Source: Tipula vernalis (lineage: Eukaryota > Arthropoda > Insecta > Diptera > Tipulidae). From it: 64,000 nt of DNA. The notes beneath the pieces were generated by a model. It was not told where the DNA came from. It made no database searches and was given only the letters and a program-made list of their open reading frames with translations. The position numbers and the translations under genes were made by a program. Location of the stretch: NCBI GenBank assembly GCA_958295665.1, contig OY282559.1, positions 256,743,545-256,807,544 of the forward strand, read 5' to 3'. Positions 11,881 to 22,699 of this stretch are shown one piece after another. Numbering within the stretch: the stretch's first letter is position 1; each line of letters begins with the position of its first letter.

Positions 11881-12660
11881 CAAAACATCTAAGAATTACC
11901 ATCAACATAATCAAACATTTTGAATTAACTGTAAACATCATGCGAGTAACATCAACGAGCAGGTAAATTCGAAAATCTCAAAAATTTCGAATTATATTTA
12001 ATGTTAATCTCGAAAATGTCGAATAATCTCGATGTACCAAGCAACCCAATTCGCCCGTTCAAATTCACAATATCCGGAATAATTCAAAATTATTTGAAGG
12101 AACTCGAATACTCTCAAATATTCTCAAAAAATGTCACTTTTGTAATCCAATATCCTCCAAAATTATCTTAACTTTAAATAACTCGATGCTAAGCAGATCA
12201 TAAATTCTGTAACAGGTAGCAACCCCATCGCTTGCAAATTTCGAGGAATATCGGAAACACAAATAACCTCGAAAAATTCGAATAATTTGAGAATTCTAGA
12301 CAAAAAATTTCGAATTTTTCGAGAAACTCGAATAAACTCAGGATCCTGAGATAATCTTCCAAGGAATCACTTAGAATCTCGAATAATCTTAAAAATACTA
12401 TATTATGCAGACATCTCACAAATAATATGGAAAATATTGAATAATGTCGATATTTTCGAATAACGTCGGTGCCAAGCGATTTCGCAAAATTAAAAAAAAT
12501 CGGAAAAGGTATCAAATCCTTAATAATATCTGTTACATCAAACTCAGTGAGAGAAACTCGATTAAACTCGAATAATCTCGAAAACCTCGATAGTCTTGAT
12601 ATTCTCGAGAAATTCCAAATTTTTACAAAGATCTCGAATAAATTTTGTAGATAAATATTG
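11880..12660. repeat. Degenerate TCGAATAAT-rich simple repeat field, left part
   Basis: Short degenerate words such as CTCGAATAATCTCGAAA recur dozens of times at irregular spacing, separated by related AATTCGAAA words. The long minus frame over 12198-12752 (rich in SRLSRFSRL-type repeats) is a translation of this repeat and of the adjoining MITE arm, not a gene. The field resumes after the MITE at about 12990. Confidence 0.6.
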
Positions 12661-12676
12661 AGCCAGTAATTGTGTA

Positions 12677-12972
12677 TGATTAAAAATTCTTTTATTGGTT
12701 TTAAGCTCGATTTATTTCTTTTCTTATTTTTTGCTTGAGCTTTCGGACTCAATTTAAGTCCATTTTCAATAGCGTTTCACAATTGGGATTTTCTTTTTAT
12801 GTACAAAAGCCAAAGCAAACTTGCTGAGGTTTGCTTTCGTTTTTGTACATAAAGAGAAAATTCCATTTATGAAACGATTTTGAAAATGGACTTGAATTGA
12901 GTCCGAAAGCTCAAGCAAAAAATAAAAAAAGAAATAAATCGAGCCTAAAACCAATAAAAACTTGTTTAATCA
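12677..12972. mobile_element. Foldback MITE, 296 bp, TA target duplication
   Basis: Two arms of about 145 bp are inverted copies of each other around a loop near 12823-12830 (TTGCTGAG). Matching landmarks are ATTCTTTTATTGGTTTTAAG against the complement of the CTAAAACCAATAAAAAC end, and GAGCTTTCGGACTCAATTTA against its inverted partner near 12896-12915. The element is flanked by TA at 12675-12676 and 12973-12974, consistent with a Tc1/mariner-type non-autonomous element. It has no coding capacity. It lies inside the TCGAATAAT field, which continues on both sides. Confidence 0.8.
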
Positions 12973-12989
12973 TATTTAATCCCGAATAA

Positions 12990-13290
12990 AATTAGAATTT
13001 TATAATAATCTTGAAAAATCATTAAATCACTAACAATTTGTAATAAAAAGACATCTCAAAAGCACAAAAAACATCTTTCTCGGAAAAAAAAACTAAAAGA
13101 GGTTGGGTAATCTCGACAATATCAAATAATTTCGATATCAAAACACTTAACGCTAGTCAGCCCCGGAAATCTAAGTTAATCCAAACATCTCAGAATTTCG
13201 GATTTCAAGAATCTCGCCTAGCCCAATGCTAAACGCTTATAAAATCTTGAATAATCTACCTAATTAATACAAACTCGAATCATTATGATT
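12990..13290. repeat. Degenerate TCGAATAAT-rich repeat field, right part
   Basis: The same word family (AATCTCGACAATATC, AATAATTTCGATATC, CTTGAATAATCTACC) continues to the right of the MITE, which is why the MITE is read as an insertion into a pre-existing repeat. Confidence 0.5.
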
Positions 13291-13890
13291 CTTATTTATC
13301 AGGGTCAATCAACCATTGCATTAACATATTTCGAGCAAATCTTAGAATCGGCTAAAAAAATGTGTAACCAACAATACCGATAAATAAGGTATGCCAATAA
13401 CAAAGTAGAGAATAGAGGTTATACTAATGATTTAATTAAGTGTAGCAATCAAATTGATGACGCCTCCACAAAATTAATTTCGCGACATCGCAGCAGGAAG
13501 CAAACAAAAAAAAGATATTTGTTAAAAAAGAAAAACTGAAAGAAACTTTTAAAATTTCTTTCATTCGAATAATAAGCGAGTATCAATCTCGAAAAAATAC
13601 TTACGATTTCCAAAATCCTTATGTACATGTAATTTGGTAACATGACGCAAATCAACGTCAAAAGCCGAGAAACCGGAATAATCCTTGTAAAGGCAATTCT
13701 TATAAAATTAAATTTATGTGAAAAATCGAATCACGATTCGACATCCTACTGAAAATCGGTTAATAGTGAATCGGTTAACCGAGAAGTTGAAAATAATCGA
13801 CCAGCCCATAACCCGTTTTGATTTCCCTACCAGATATGTCTTCAGCTGCTGCCGCTATCTCTATACAACCTTTGTTATATTTTCAAATAA
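13291..13890. other. No gene seen
   Basis: Short frames at 13449-13661 (minus) and 13718-13921 (plus) carry no motif. The stretch ends where a non-LTR fragment begins. Confidence 0.3.
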
Positions 13891-14136
13891 TTTCTTTGTA
13901 GCGTTGTACAGTTATAGCTAACTAAAAACAAATTAGAAGTGAAACTACTTGTAGCATTATAATCTGGAAGAGGAAAGACAACCGATTTGTTAGGTATGTT
14001 GCAAAAATAAGAATTTGCTACAGCGGAGTCCATGTCAACTAAAACATCAGATCTACTTTCCCCTATGCCAATCGTATTAATATTTCTCCAAATTCTGGCC
14101 ATAGATAGCTTATGGTTACGAAAATAATAATTTTGT

Positions 14137-15080
14137 TTAGCGGCTCTGATATATTTTGCGGTACTTTATATCGGAAGTTTTCTGAAATTTAGAAAAGGCC
14201 TGATCCCGAAGTAACACTCTATGAGCAATTTCAAAATTAAACCAAGGAGCTGCAGATTGGCCATCCAGTACCCGTTTTACCGGGACACAGTTGTCATGAA
14301 TAGAGTATAAGCACTCATAAAACAAGTGAAACATAGAATTAATGTTATCGCTCGAATACATCCGACCCCGATCAGCGCTTAAAAGGCAAGAAGAAATTGC
14401 TGCATTATCTATGTTACTAGAGTCGTAAATTAGCTTGTTCCGAATTTTGACCCGTTTAGACTTCACTTTATAGGAGATGAGTAGAAAATCATGATCGGAT
14501 ATATGTGGCATAGTGTATTGATTGAACCCCAATATTCTGGCCTGTTCCGGATTAGAAACAATAAACTGATCTAGCCACGATGGACCACGAGTTGGCGAAA
14601 AATGAACTGAGAAAAGGTTATTGGATTTTAATAGATCATGGAATATATGCGACCTGTCAAGGATATTAAAATTGAAGTCACCACTTATTACGAAATTACC
14701 ATATCGTAATACAAAGAAGTTAGTATTTTCTGGAAATCATCCAGGTCAGTTTTTATAACAGGTGGATGATTGTAACAAACTACTATTAGAATTGTCATGA
14801 AAGGAAGTTTCATTTCACTCAATATAACTTCAGTTTTACCATATGTTCCTGAATGAATTCTCTTGAATTTGTAAAATTTTCTGTAGTTTATACAGACCCC
14901 ACCACCATTTTGGTGTGTTCTGTCGTACCGTAGAATATCATAGCCATTTATGGCAACAGATTGATCATTGATCTTACACGTAAGCCAGGATTCTGCTACG
15001 CAAAAAAGATCAATGTTATTAAAATTAATAAAAATTCGAATTTGATCTATATGGCAAAATAGACTGCGAGCATTAAGAAA
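14137..15080 (-). pseudogene. APE-type endonuclease of a non-LTR retrotransposon
   Basis: All the APE landmarks are present in order: KIGFLNARSL (N), FCVAESWLT (catalytic E), NGGGVCINYRKF, then after a frameshift near 14700 SGDFNFNI (D and N), and finally PHISDHDFLLISYKV (the S-D-H motif with the catalytic H). The enzyme would nick target DNA to prime reverse transcription. At least one frame break makes it non-functional. Downstream residues pass straight into the linker domain. Confidence 0.75.
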
Positions 15081-15283
15081 TCCAATCTTTAAACATGAAA
15101 AGTATTTCGTCAGAGGTATTGTGTATATGCCGATAGAGAAGGCTGAAATGTGAAAACCTAAAATACAAAAAAATATTAAAAATCAATTTAAAAAAATCAT
15201 AAAAACTAGAATAAAGTACATAACTTTTACAATTACGATGACCGTGTTGAATGACCGACAAATAATTACTATTAATAAGTTCA

Positions 15284-15790
15284 TTACTGCAATGCTGCTG
15301 TGGCAGGAAATTTCTTTTGACGTCTTACATTAATAAATAGTTTAATGGCACACTGCAGTGGCCAAATACTACCATCATAAGCCTTGTTGTATATTGTGGA
15401 CTCCAACCCAACTTTAAACGAAATAAAGTTTAGCAAACTTCTATCAACATTTTTTGGAACAAGTTCGTGACATTCGATTTCAGCCACTGAAATATTTAGC
15501 TTATGACTAAGATATTTTTTAATATCCTCACTAGTTATGGTTGGTTTAAAATTTGAGACGTGCAGGTAATTTTTTGGTTTCACCATTTCCAATTCGGGGT
15601 TGACTTCAGTTCCAGTTTTGACATTTTGCGAGCTCAATTTGTTAATGCTGTTAGTGTTGTCGACGTTATTGTTGATTGATTGCTCAGACAAGGTTGTTTT
15701 TTCTCCGTTTGAAAATTATTAAACATATTAGTCAGCCATTTGCTAACATCACTTAATTGAGACATCAATGCTTGGATTTATTGCTGCTGA
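15284..15790 (-). pseudogene. Non-LTR ORF1, C-terminal half
   Basis: The frame reads YLHVSNFKPTITSEDIKKYL, IECHELVPKNVDRSLLNF, ISFKVGLESTIYNKAYDGS and IWPLQCAIKLF. This is the alpha/beta, RNA-binding-like C-terminal domain of insect CR1/Jockey-group ORF1 proteins, usually followed by a short basic tail as here. A shifted frame to the right adds MSQLSDVSKWLTNMFNNF, so the start lies beyond a frameshift near 15695. Its role would be coating element RNA. Confidence 0.6.
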
Positions 15791-15830
15791 TTGTTATGAT
15801 CACAATTTTTAAAATCACAATTTTTGTTGT

Positions 15831-16257
15831 CACAGGTTAAAAAAAACACGTCTATTCACTTTGACTGTTTGATTGTTTTCTTTTCAATGTTCTCTAATAA
15901 AAATTAGAATTTAAATATATTATGAAATAAAACACGAATTTATCCAGTTTACCATTAGTCGTTCTAGGAAATTGATCATGATAACTTCACATTAAAATTT
16001 GAACATCGTGCTTACCAATCGATTTCCGCTAAACAGTTTTATGTTTTTTAAATGAAATGTGATAAATAGAATAATACCTGAAGTTACTTTATAAACAAAA
16101 TGGAATTATTATTCGACTGGTTATCTGCCAAAATACTCAGCAAGAAAAATAAGAATAAAAGAAATACAAATAACGAAAAAAAATTCGAACACATCCGCGT
16201 TAGCCTTCCCCGTTCGTAAAAGAAACTCGTGTGTTGGCCACTCCCCAGTTTCTATTA
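15831..16257. other. No gene seen; short repeat word at 16213-16252
   Basis: AT-rich. The CGTAAAAGAAACTCGTG word at 16213 onward matches 8957 onward near the other non-LTR fragment. Confidence 0.3.
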
Positions 16258-16440
16258 CATTAGTAACTTTTAATTTTGGGATCCCATGAATCCAAAAAAT
16301 TTGGTGGTGTCTGTCGGTCTATCTGTCTTTGTCCTCTATACAGCACAGACTGTTTAATCTTTAACCAATCGAACTGAAGTTTCAGTATTTAAGCTTTTTT
16401 ATTAAATTGACAGGTTCTGGGAGTTTGAACGAGATTGAAC
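16258..16440. repeat. Dispersed repeat copy 2 (partner at 8617-8835)
   Basis: Same-orientation diverged copy: TCCAAAAAATTTGG, GTCTGTCGGTCTATCTGTC, AACCAATCGAACTGAAG and TTAAGCTTTTTTATTAAATT. No coding potential. It could be a SINE- or MITE-type dispersed repeat or part of a non-LTR 5' region; the ends are not defined. Confidence 0.5.
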
Positions 16441-17358
16441 AGGTTTTCTTAGCTATGTAGTGCGGTGCAAGAGGTATCACTTTTTAATGTTTTTTTAAAC
16501 GCTTTGAGCTTGCAAATGTGCAAAAACTCAACTTAATGTTTGGTAAATTAAATAATTTTCTGAATGGAATTTGAATAAGCTTGATTGAATCTTGTTTTTT
16601 TTTTGTAATTTTCGGTTTTTCGTGAGTGTATTTTATTCTATAGTTGTGTGTTGAACGAAATTACAAGATTGCATAACTTCAAAAGAGAATAAACTGACTT
16701 GTCTAATACGATAGAGGTCATAAATCTCTTACTTAACTGTTTTATCGTTACGGTACTGAAAATTAATCTTAGAGGATGAAATTGACCTTTACTGCGTCTC
16801 TATTGAGTACTTTCGAACCGTACTTATAACGAAATTGGTAAACGCTGTAGACGGTTAGCCCAACGAACTTTTTTACAACCAATTGTTTTTAATGTCTGCC
16901 GAACCATCTTTTAATTATTTAAATTTTTGGTCACTGTCGAGAATCGAACGCAAGACTGCATAAAAGTAAGCAACTATCTTAACCACTGTATGTTTTACAA
17001 CTTATGACAATATATGAATCGAATTTCCTTTTTATTTTAGAGTTGTGCCGTACAACGGAGTCAAAAACTAACGAAACATTATAATTAACCAATGGTTGAT
17101 CAGAAAAATATATTATTTAAAACTAAGATGTGGTTTTCCCACTTACATACATTGAAATTGACCTTTTCCTTCAGTCTATGGAATAATGTTTAAAGATCAG
17201 CTTCGGCTGTGTAATTGGAAAATGACTTGTGAAAAAAGACAAAGATTTATGTAGATTTACGTACGCACAATCAATAATTAATTTTTTGATGTCATATATG
17301 TATGTAGGTATCGTTTATCATATTGGAAAAGCAGCTTAAAAATGGAAATATACTAGTC
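16441..17358. other. No gene seen
   Basis: Unique-looking AT-rich DNA with no frame above noise. A 17-bp word at its right end (17359-17375) is the left target duplication of the Penelope-like insertion. Confidence 0.35.
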
Positions 17359-17375
17359 TTAAGATAACCCAAAAC

Positions 17376-17834
17376 TCAAATTACAATTCAAAAATAACAG
17401 AATATATCAACAACAACAACATACAACAATTAAATCATGACCCCACCAAAATATACCTGAAAAACATCAATAACATCATAAATAAATCAACCAATATATT
17501 AAATAAACACCAAATATACTTCAATAAAATGATTAAACCTGAAGCACCAAAACTAACTGGACTTCCAAAACTACACAAACTAAATATACCAATACGGCCC
17601 TTAGTAAATTATACAACATCTCCTACATATAAAATAGCAAAATATCTAAACCAATGGCTCACAAAAAACATTAAAATAGAGAACGATCAATCCGTAAAAA
17701 ACAATCTGGAATTAATTGACAAAATAAGATCAATAAATATCCCAAATAATGCAAAATTAGCATCATTTGACGTTACAAATATGTACACAAATATACCATT
17801 CACGGAAACATTACAAATAACCCAAGATCTATTA

Positions 17835-17871
<37 letters not shown>

Positions 17872-19040
17872 ATATAGAAAAAAGAAAAATCACAGAAGCA
17901 ATAAACCTATTACAAGAAATAACCAAACAAAACTATTTCCAACACAATAACGATTTTTTCACACAAAACGACGGTTTGGCAATGGGGAATCCATTATCAG
18001 GGACGCTAGCTAACATATATTTAAACCATATAGAAAAAACATATATAAATAATAATAAAAACAAATTTATGAAGAATATAATATACTGGTACAGATATGT
18101 CGACGACATAATAATTTTATTCAACGGCACGAATAGACAACTTGACATTTTTCACTAATATATAAACAGTATACACCAAAACATTAAATTTACATTAGAG
18201 ATAGAAACAACAAAATGCATAAATTTTTTAGACTTAACAATTCAAAATATAAACCAACAACACCATTTCAAAATATACAGGAAAGAAACACAAACAGATC
18301 ATACCATACATAATACGTCAAACCATCCATACCAACAAAAAATATCTGCATTTAACCATATGATTGACCGCCTAAACCGCATACCCATGAACAACAATAA
18401 TTATAAAGAAGAACTAAACACGATCATACACATCGCAATAGAAAATGGATACCAAGAAAACTTAATACATCGACTCAACTATAAAATCAAAAATAAAATA
18501 CACCAACAAAACTTAACGTCACTAAATATAAACAAAAATGAAGAAAACACGAAAAAGTACATATCTGTTACATACAATAATAATACCAGTAATACGATGA
18601 ATAAAATATTAAACAGATATGGATAAACAACAGCACACAAAACCAACCATAAATTACAACAACAATTAAAAATACATAAAAATAATGAACTTGAATGCGG
18701 AATATATAAACTATCATGTAACAATTGCACAAAATTTTACATAGGCCAAACTGGAAGAAGTTTCGAAAAACGTTTCCAAGAACACATCCAGGAATTGAAC
18801 AACAATCATCCAAAAAACAATTTTAAATCAAACTACGCACAACATTTATATAACGAGAAACACTCATATACAGATATGCAAACTAACCTACAAATTTTAT
18901 ACAAAATGAAAAAAGGAAAAATAATGGACAGAATTGAAGAACTAGAAATATACAAAGAAAGAAGCAACCTACTAATACTCAACGATAAATTAAACACAAG
19001 AACAAACAAAACCTACGAAATGATTCTAAAATTAAACTAA
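17376..19040 (+). pseudogene. Penelope-type polyprotein: reverse transcriptase plus GIY-YIG endonuclease
   Basis: One frame runs from the left border to TAA at 19038-19040, broken only by TAA at 18156-18158 and at 18624-18626. RT landmarks: LTGLPKLHKLNIPIRPLV, the first catalytic Asp in ASFDVTNMYTNIPF, NDGLAMGNPLSGTLANIYL and YWYRYVDDIIILF with the catalytic DD. A run of 33 A residues (17837-17869) adds 11 lysines between the second and third blocks without changing frame. The endonuclease reads GIYKLSCNNC, then FYIGQTGRSFEKRFQEH, with the G-I-Y, Y-I-G and conserved Arg all present, and a downstream region with EELEIYKERSNLLILND. In the Cys-bearing GIY-YIG subtype, C-x2-C lies between the two signature halves, as here. 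RT and endonuclease would act together in target-primed integration. The two stops make this copy inactive unless they are read through. Confidence 0.85.
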
Positions 19041-19113
19041 GCAAACACAAAAAACAAACATTAGATATTGTTTACAAAACGAAAAAATTTGACAAGCCAA
19101 TAGAAGAAAAATA

Positions 19114-19142
19114 CTGAAGAAGGAAGAAGCTCCGAAACCGGT
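19114..19142 (+). ncRNA. Candidate degenerate hammerhead-ribozyme core in the Penelope 3' region
   Basis: CTGAAGA (19114-19120), a short GGA/TCC stem, then GAAAC (19134-19138) followed by CGGTAT. This follows the order CUGAUGA - stem II - GAAA known for hammerhead motifs reported in Penelope-like elements, but the core has A where U is expected in CUGAUGA. Stem I and the cleavage site are not clear. It is either a decayed ribozyme or chance. Confidence 0.3.
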
Positions 19143-19270
19143 ATATTAAAAAATATATATCAAGAATTATCACCAAATAGAAAGAAATCTATTTTAAATA
19201 AATAAAATAAAAATCAATAATTAAATTAAAAAAAAAATTTTTAATTATATATAATTAAGATAACCAAAAC

Positions 19271-19629
19271 AGAACCAGAAGTTGGTTTTAACTTAAAACT
19301 ATCTTCTTTTGTTGGGGAAACTGCGATGTTATGAAACAAATTAAAAAATTCTCCAATATTAAGTTTACAAATAATTGATAATACCTAAGTCGAATGCGAG
19401 TGAAATATTTTCTAGATTAATCCTGAATATAAAAATAATGTTTAGGAATGGTTTATAGGAAAAATTTCATACGGCAGAGGTCGGCAAGGATGAAAAATTT
19501 CATAAATGATTGCTGAAATAAAATCGGTTTGTTTGCATTTGTAGAAACTAAATTTTAATAGAACATATGTATAAACATTTAGGCGTAATATCGTTTAATA
19601 AATTTTTGAATTAATTTTAATTCAAATTA
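19271..19629. other. No gene seen
   Basis: AT-rich flank of the Penelope insertion with no supported frame. Confidence 0.3.
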
Positions 19630-20035
19630 AATGCAACTCCAGATTTTGCCAGGTAAACTACTCACGATTTTTTTTTTTAGATTTTCGTCATTAAATTGGC
19701 CTTGAAGCATATTACTCACATATACATATATAACTTGATTTTAGTAATCCCAGGTTTTACGAGGTGGAGGATTCTTTTCTGTTAGCCCATCAATCGCCAG
19801 TGCTCATGAATTTTTTCAGATTTTTCTGATTTTTCTGCAATGGCCAAAATTCGCCCCTCAACGTATGATCTCACATACGTTTATCTTGATTTTAGTAATT
19901 TAACGGAATGTAACTCCTCTCTGTGAGTCCTATCAATTCGCAAAACTCACAAATTTTTCCAGATTTTTGTCATTGTTCGGGAATGGTCAAAACTAGCCAT
20001 GAAACATACGACTCATACATGTATGTGAGGTGGGC
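19630..20035. repeat. Imperfect tandem repeat, about 150 bp x 2.7
   Basis: Three diverged copies share CAGATTTTT(C/G)TCATT, AATGGCCAAAATT or GAATGGTCAAAACT, ACTCACATA or CATACGACTCATACAT, and TTGATTTTAGTAAT. Copies begin near 19636 (partial), 19746 and 19896. No coding sequence. Confidence 0.5.
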
Positions 20036-20789
20036 ATCGATACCGTTATTTTTCCTGAGTATTTACATTTGAATTTGTCTTAACGAAGACTTTAGTTATT
20101 ACTGATATTAGCAATTACATTCGTTTGAAGCTCTTCTGATATTAGGTTTAAACCACTCTGCCACATCAAAGCTGTAATCATAGGGGAGTTCCTTATCGTT
20201 GGTTTTTATTTTAAAAATTAACAAAACTGAGGAATGGAATGTACTAGTTTTGCATAAGTGTCTTTTCTTTACTTTTACGCAACGACAAAATTTGCATAAA
20301 TGGTCAAATTTCGGCACTACTTACGTTATAAGTAACATGAATTTCACACAAGCACTGCAGTCCGAACAATGTACTGTTGTTTGTTTTAAGAAGATGCGAA
20401 TGGTCGTTGCCATTTTTGGAATGAATATTCTGTCTATGGTTGTTAATTGAGGTTAATTTGAAAGGAATATGTCACTTATGTGCGAAAACTCTCACTTTCT
20501 TCATTCCATGCTGTTTTTAATACATTTGCGAAATGGTACGTCTTCTTAATTAACGATATTAGCTTTCGCTCAAATGATTTTTTTCTGTAGATCGATTATT
20601 ATCAACACAAAATTGTTGTTTTCGCAATGAGGAATGTAAATTCTGAGTTTATGTTTTCAAAGTGGTATTCCCGAATATTTTTTTCTTGAGAGACAACTTT
20701 TCTGAATATTTGTGTCAAATTCGCTTTTTTCTGTGATAGGTGATAAACGTAGAGGTGAGATTTGCAATTTCAGTGGTAATTTACGTTTT
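20036..20789. other. No confident gene
   Basis: Short overlapping frames at 20108-20317 (minus) and 20199-20450 (plus) have several Cys and Lys residues but no recognisable domain. The minus frame (FDHLCKFCRCVKVKKRHLC) might be a fragment of a Cys-rich protein; I cannot support it further. Confidence 0.25.
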
Positions 20790-21931
20790 ATTTTTTTTTT
20801 AAATCAAATGTAGAGGAAGTTCAATTGAACTAAAATATCGCTTTGTGAAAAATTCTATGAAATCCTTACAATAACAATCATTTAATAAGTTATCAAGGTT
20901 TTCAGATATTTCACTGTTTCTTAAAATATTTTGTAAAATATCATTGAGATCCTTATCATGAGTTCCGGTGGAGTGGAAATTGTTTCTCCACCTTAATTTG
21001 CTCACTCTGGAATGTATCCTAGAAGCCAGAAAATGATAATTGATAATTTCTTATTGGAAGTGCATGGATCGGTTACTGATATTTCTTCAATTTGAGCGTT
21101 TGACCTGTCTTTGTTTAAAATCTCATCGATTAATTTCCAACTTTGTTTAATGTTAGTTACCATTGACAGCGTGAAACTTATTATTAAAATAATTAGCTTT
21201 GGCAAAAAATATTTCCGGTTTAACAGCTTTAATTAGTGCCTTAACTCGGTTTGTAAAGACCGAATCATTCAAGTTATTAATAAGCTTTTTCGAAAGTTTA
21301 TTTTTATACCTAATTTTCCTAAGAAGGGCAGCCTTTATCAAAGGCTTAATAATTCTATCTTTCGCTTTAAAATCCACCAATGAAGTATTTCCATTAACAT
21401 AAAGTTTTAAAAGATTTATGAAATAGCTATAAGCGCTCATCACATCAGTTTGAGAGAGTAGACAGAAGAACTTTTTTCATTTAAAACTTTAAATAAATTC
21501 GAATAATTAATAATTTTGGTATTCCATTTCGATTCGGATGAGTAAGAATTAGACCCATAAATAGGTACAAATATAATACTGGTCATACAATGGTCAGTGA
21601 TACTTAAATTTCGAATGTCAGTTTCGTCGCTAAACTCAAACATCGGTAAATGCCTAAAAAACAAGTGATTAATGCAGATGGAGGAATTGCTTGCAATACG
21701 GGTTGGCCCATCTATCAACGACTTAAGGCTGTGAGAGGCCATAATGAGCATGTAACCAACTGAGGATGGTGGAAATTTAAAAATATTTAAGTTCATGTCA
21801 CCAAAAACAAAGATACGCACGCACAGAATGTAAGCCTCCATTCCGGCTGTAGTTTCGCCCCAAAAAAATCTTTTTTTCTGCAATTTGAGGCAATAAAAAT
21901 AATCTATAACACGAAAACACGTCTTACTCAA
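20790..21931 (-). mobile_element. Non-LTR retrotransposon fragment: endonuclease C-terminus and linker
   Basis: On the minus strand the C-terminal half of an APE endonuclease is readable: VFGDMNLNIFKF, DGPTRIASNSSICINHLF and LSITDHCMTSIIF, with GD-x-N and T-D-H in place of the commoner S-D-H. The linker follows: KPLIKAALLRKIRYKNKLSK, then FTNRVKALIKAVK and SWKLIDEILNK in a shifted frame. No RT follows. The left end touches an oligo(T) (about 20789-20800), which read on the minus strand could be a poly(A) tail, implying an internal deletion that removed the RT. The oligo(T) could also be unrelated. Confidence 0.6.
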
Positions 21932-22554
21932 GGCACAACAATGAAACTCATGAGGCTTACGACAAATTATTTGGACATTTGAGATTGTAATGTACGTTAT
22001 TAACTATAAACGCTATAATATACTATGTCAACCAACTCTATCTGTCGTTTAAATTGGAAAACAAAAATTATGAAAAATTGAGGTTACACCCTATTAGCAA
22101 TAAGCCATCGATTGGTAAGACACTCTTTGAAATCATGTTCTGAATTAGGATGCTCTGTTTCGAAGAACTAAATATTTCTGAAGACATAGATGAAGCTGCG
22201 ATCGCTGTCTTTAATAAAGAACAAAATGAGATGAGAGAGGGAGAGAACAAAACAGAATATTCTTAAAGTACAGCAAGAAAGTACATCGCAATTCAATCAA
22301 ACACGACGGAAAGCGCCAAGGTACCAATTAAATGATTTGGTAATATTTAATTAAGCGTAATCAATAAAGCAGCCAAAAAGAATCTCAGTAAAAAAGTTTG
22401 GACTGGAATGCCTCATGTTTTTAGTTTTTTTAATTGAACTACCTTCTGAAAAGGCAATTCAATCTAAAACTGTTTTGACCGAGTTACCTTTTAATTTTTG
22501 ACCGAAACTCCGATCCTTTTTTGACTGAAATGTTTTTCACTGGTATTTCCGGAG
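21932..22554. other. No gene seen
   Basis: AT-rich. A minus frame at 22068-22250 is Ser-rich and unrecognised. The word CCAAGATGTCTT at 22555-22566 is the left target duplication of the Jockey element. Confidence 0.35.
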
Positions 22555-22699
22555 CCAAGATGTCTTTTTTTTTTTTTATTTAATATTACAACTGATTTAC
22601 AAATCATTTAGTAATTTATCTTCCTTAAATGAAGATTCACATTTGACGGGCAGTAACCCAATGGTTACTCCCGTTTGAATTTACTTAGTAATTATTTTT

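Larger units (their letters stand above)
13890..15830 (-). mobile_element. Non-LTR retrotransposon fragment: ORF1 plus APE endonuclease, RT missing
   Basis: Minus-strand order is ORF1 (about 15790-15284), then endonuclease (about 15080-14480), then the start of the EN-RT linker (14480-13900, with QSAAPWFNFEIAHRVLL and WRNINTIGIGESRSDVLVD). Sequence stops being recognisable before the RT. A non-LTR copy that keeps the 5' half and lacks the 3' half is not the usual product of 5' truncation, so a later deletion is likely. Confidence 0.7.
17376..19254 (+). mobile_element. Penelope-like retroelement, 5'-truncated, with target duplication
   Basis: The element is bracketed by TTAAGATAACCCAAAAC (17359-17375) and the near-identical TTAAGATAACCAAAAC (19255-19270), which I read as a 16-17-bp target-site duplication. 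Inside is one reading frame with a Penelope-type RT followed by a GIY-YIG endonuclease, the defining pair of endonuclease-plus Penelope-like elements. The left border is already inside the coding frame, so the copy is 5'-truncated. No flanking long repeats of the kind seen in full copies are visible. A possible hammerhead-ribozyme remnant lies near the 3' end. Confidence 0.85.

Noticed and set aside
12198..12752. 184-codon frame on the minus strand
   Set aside because: It is a translation of the TCGAATAAT repeat field plus a MITE arm; the composition is repetitive F/S/R/L.
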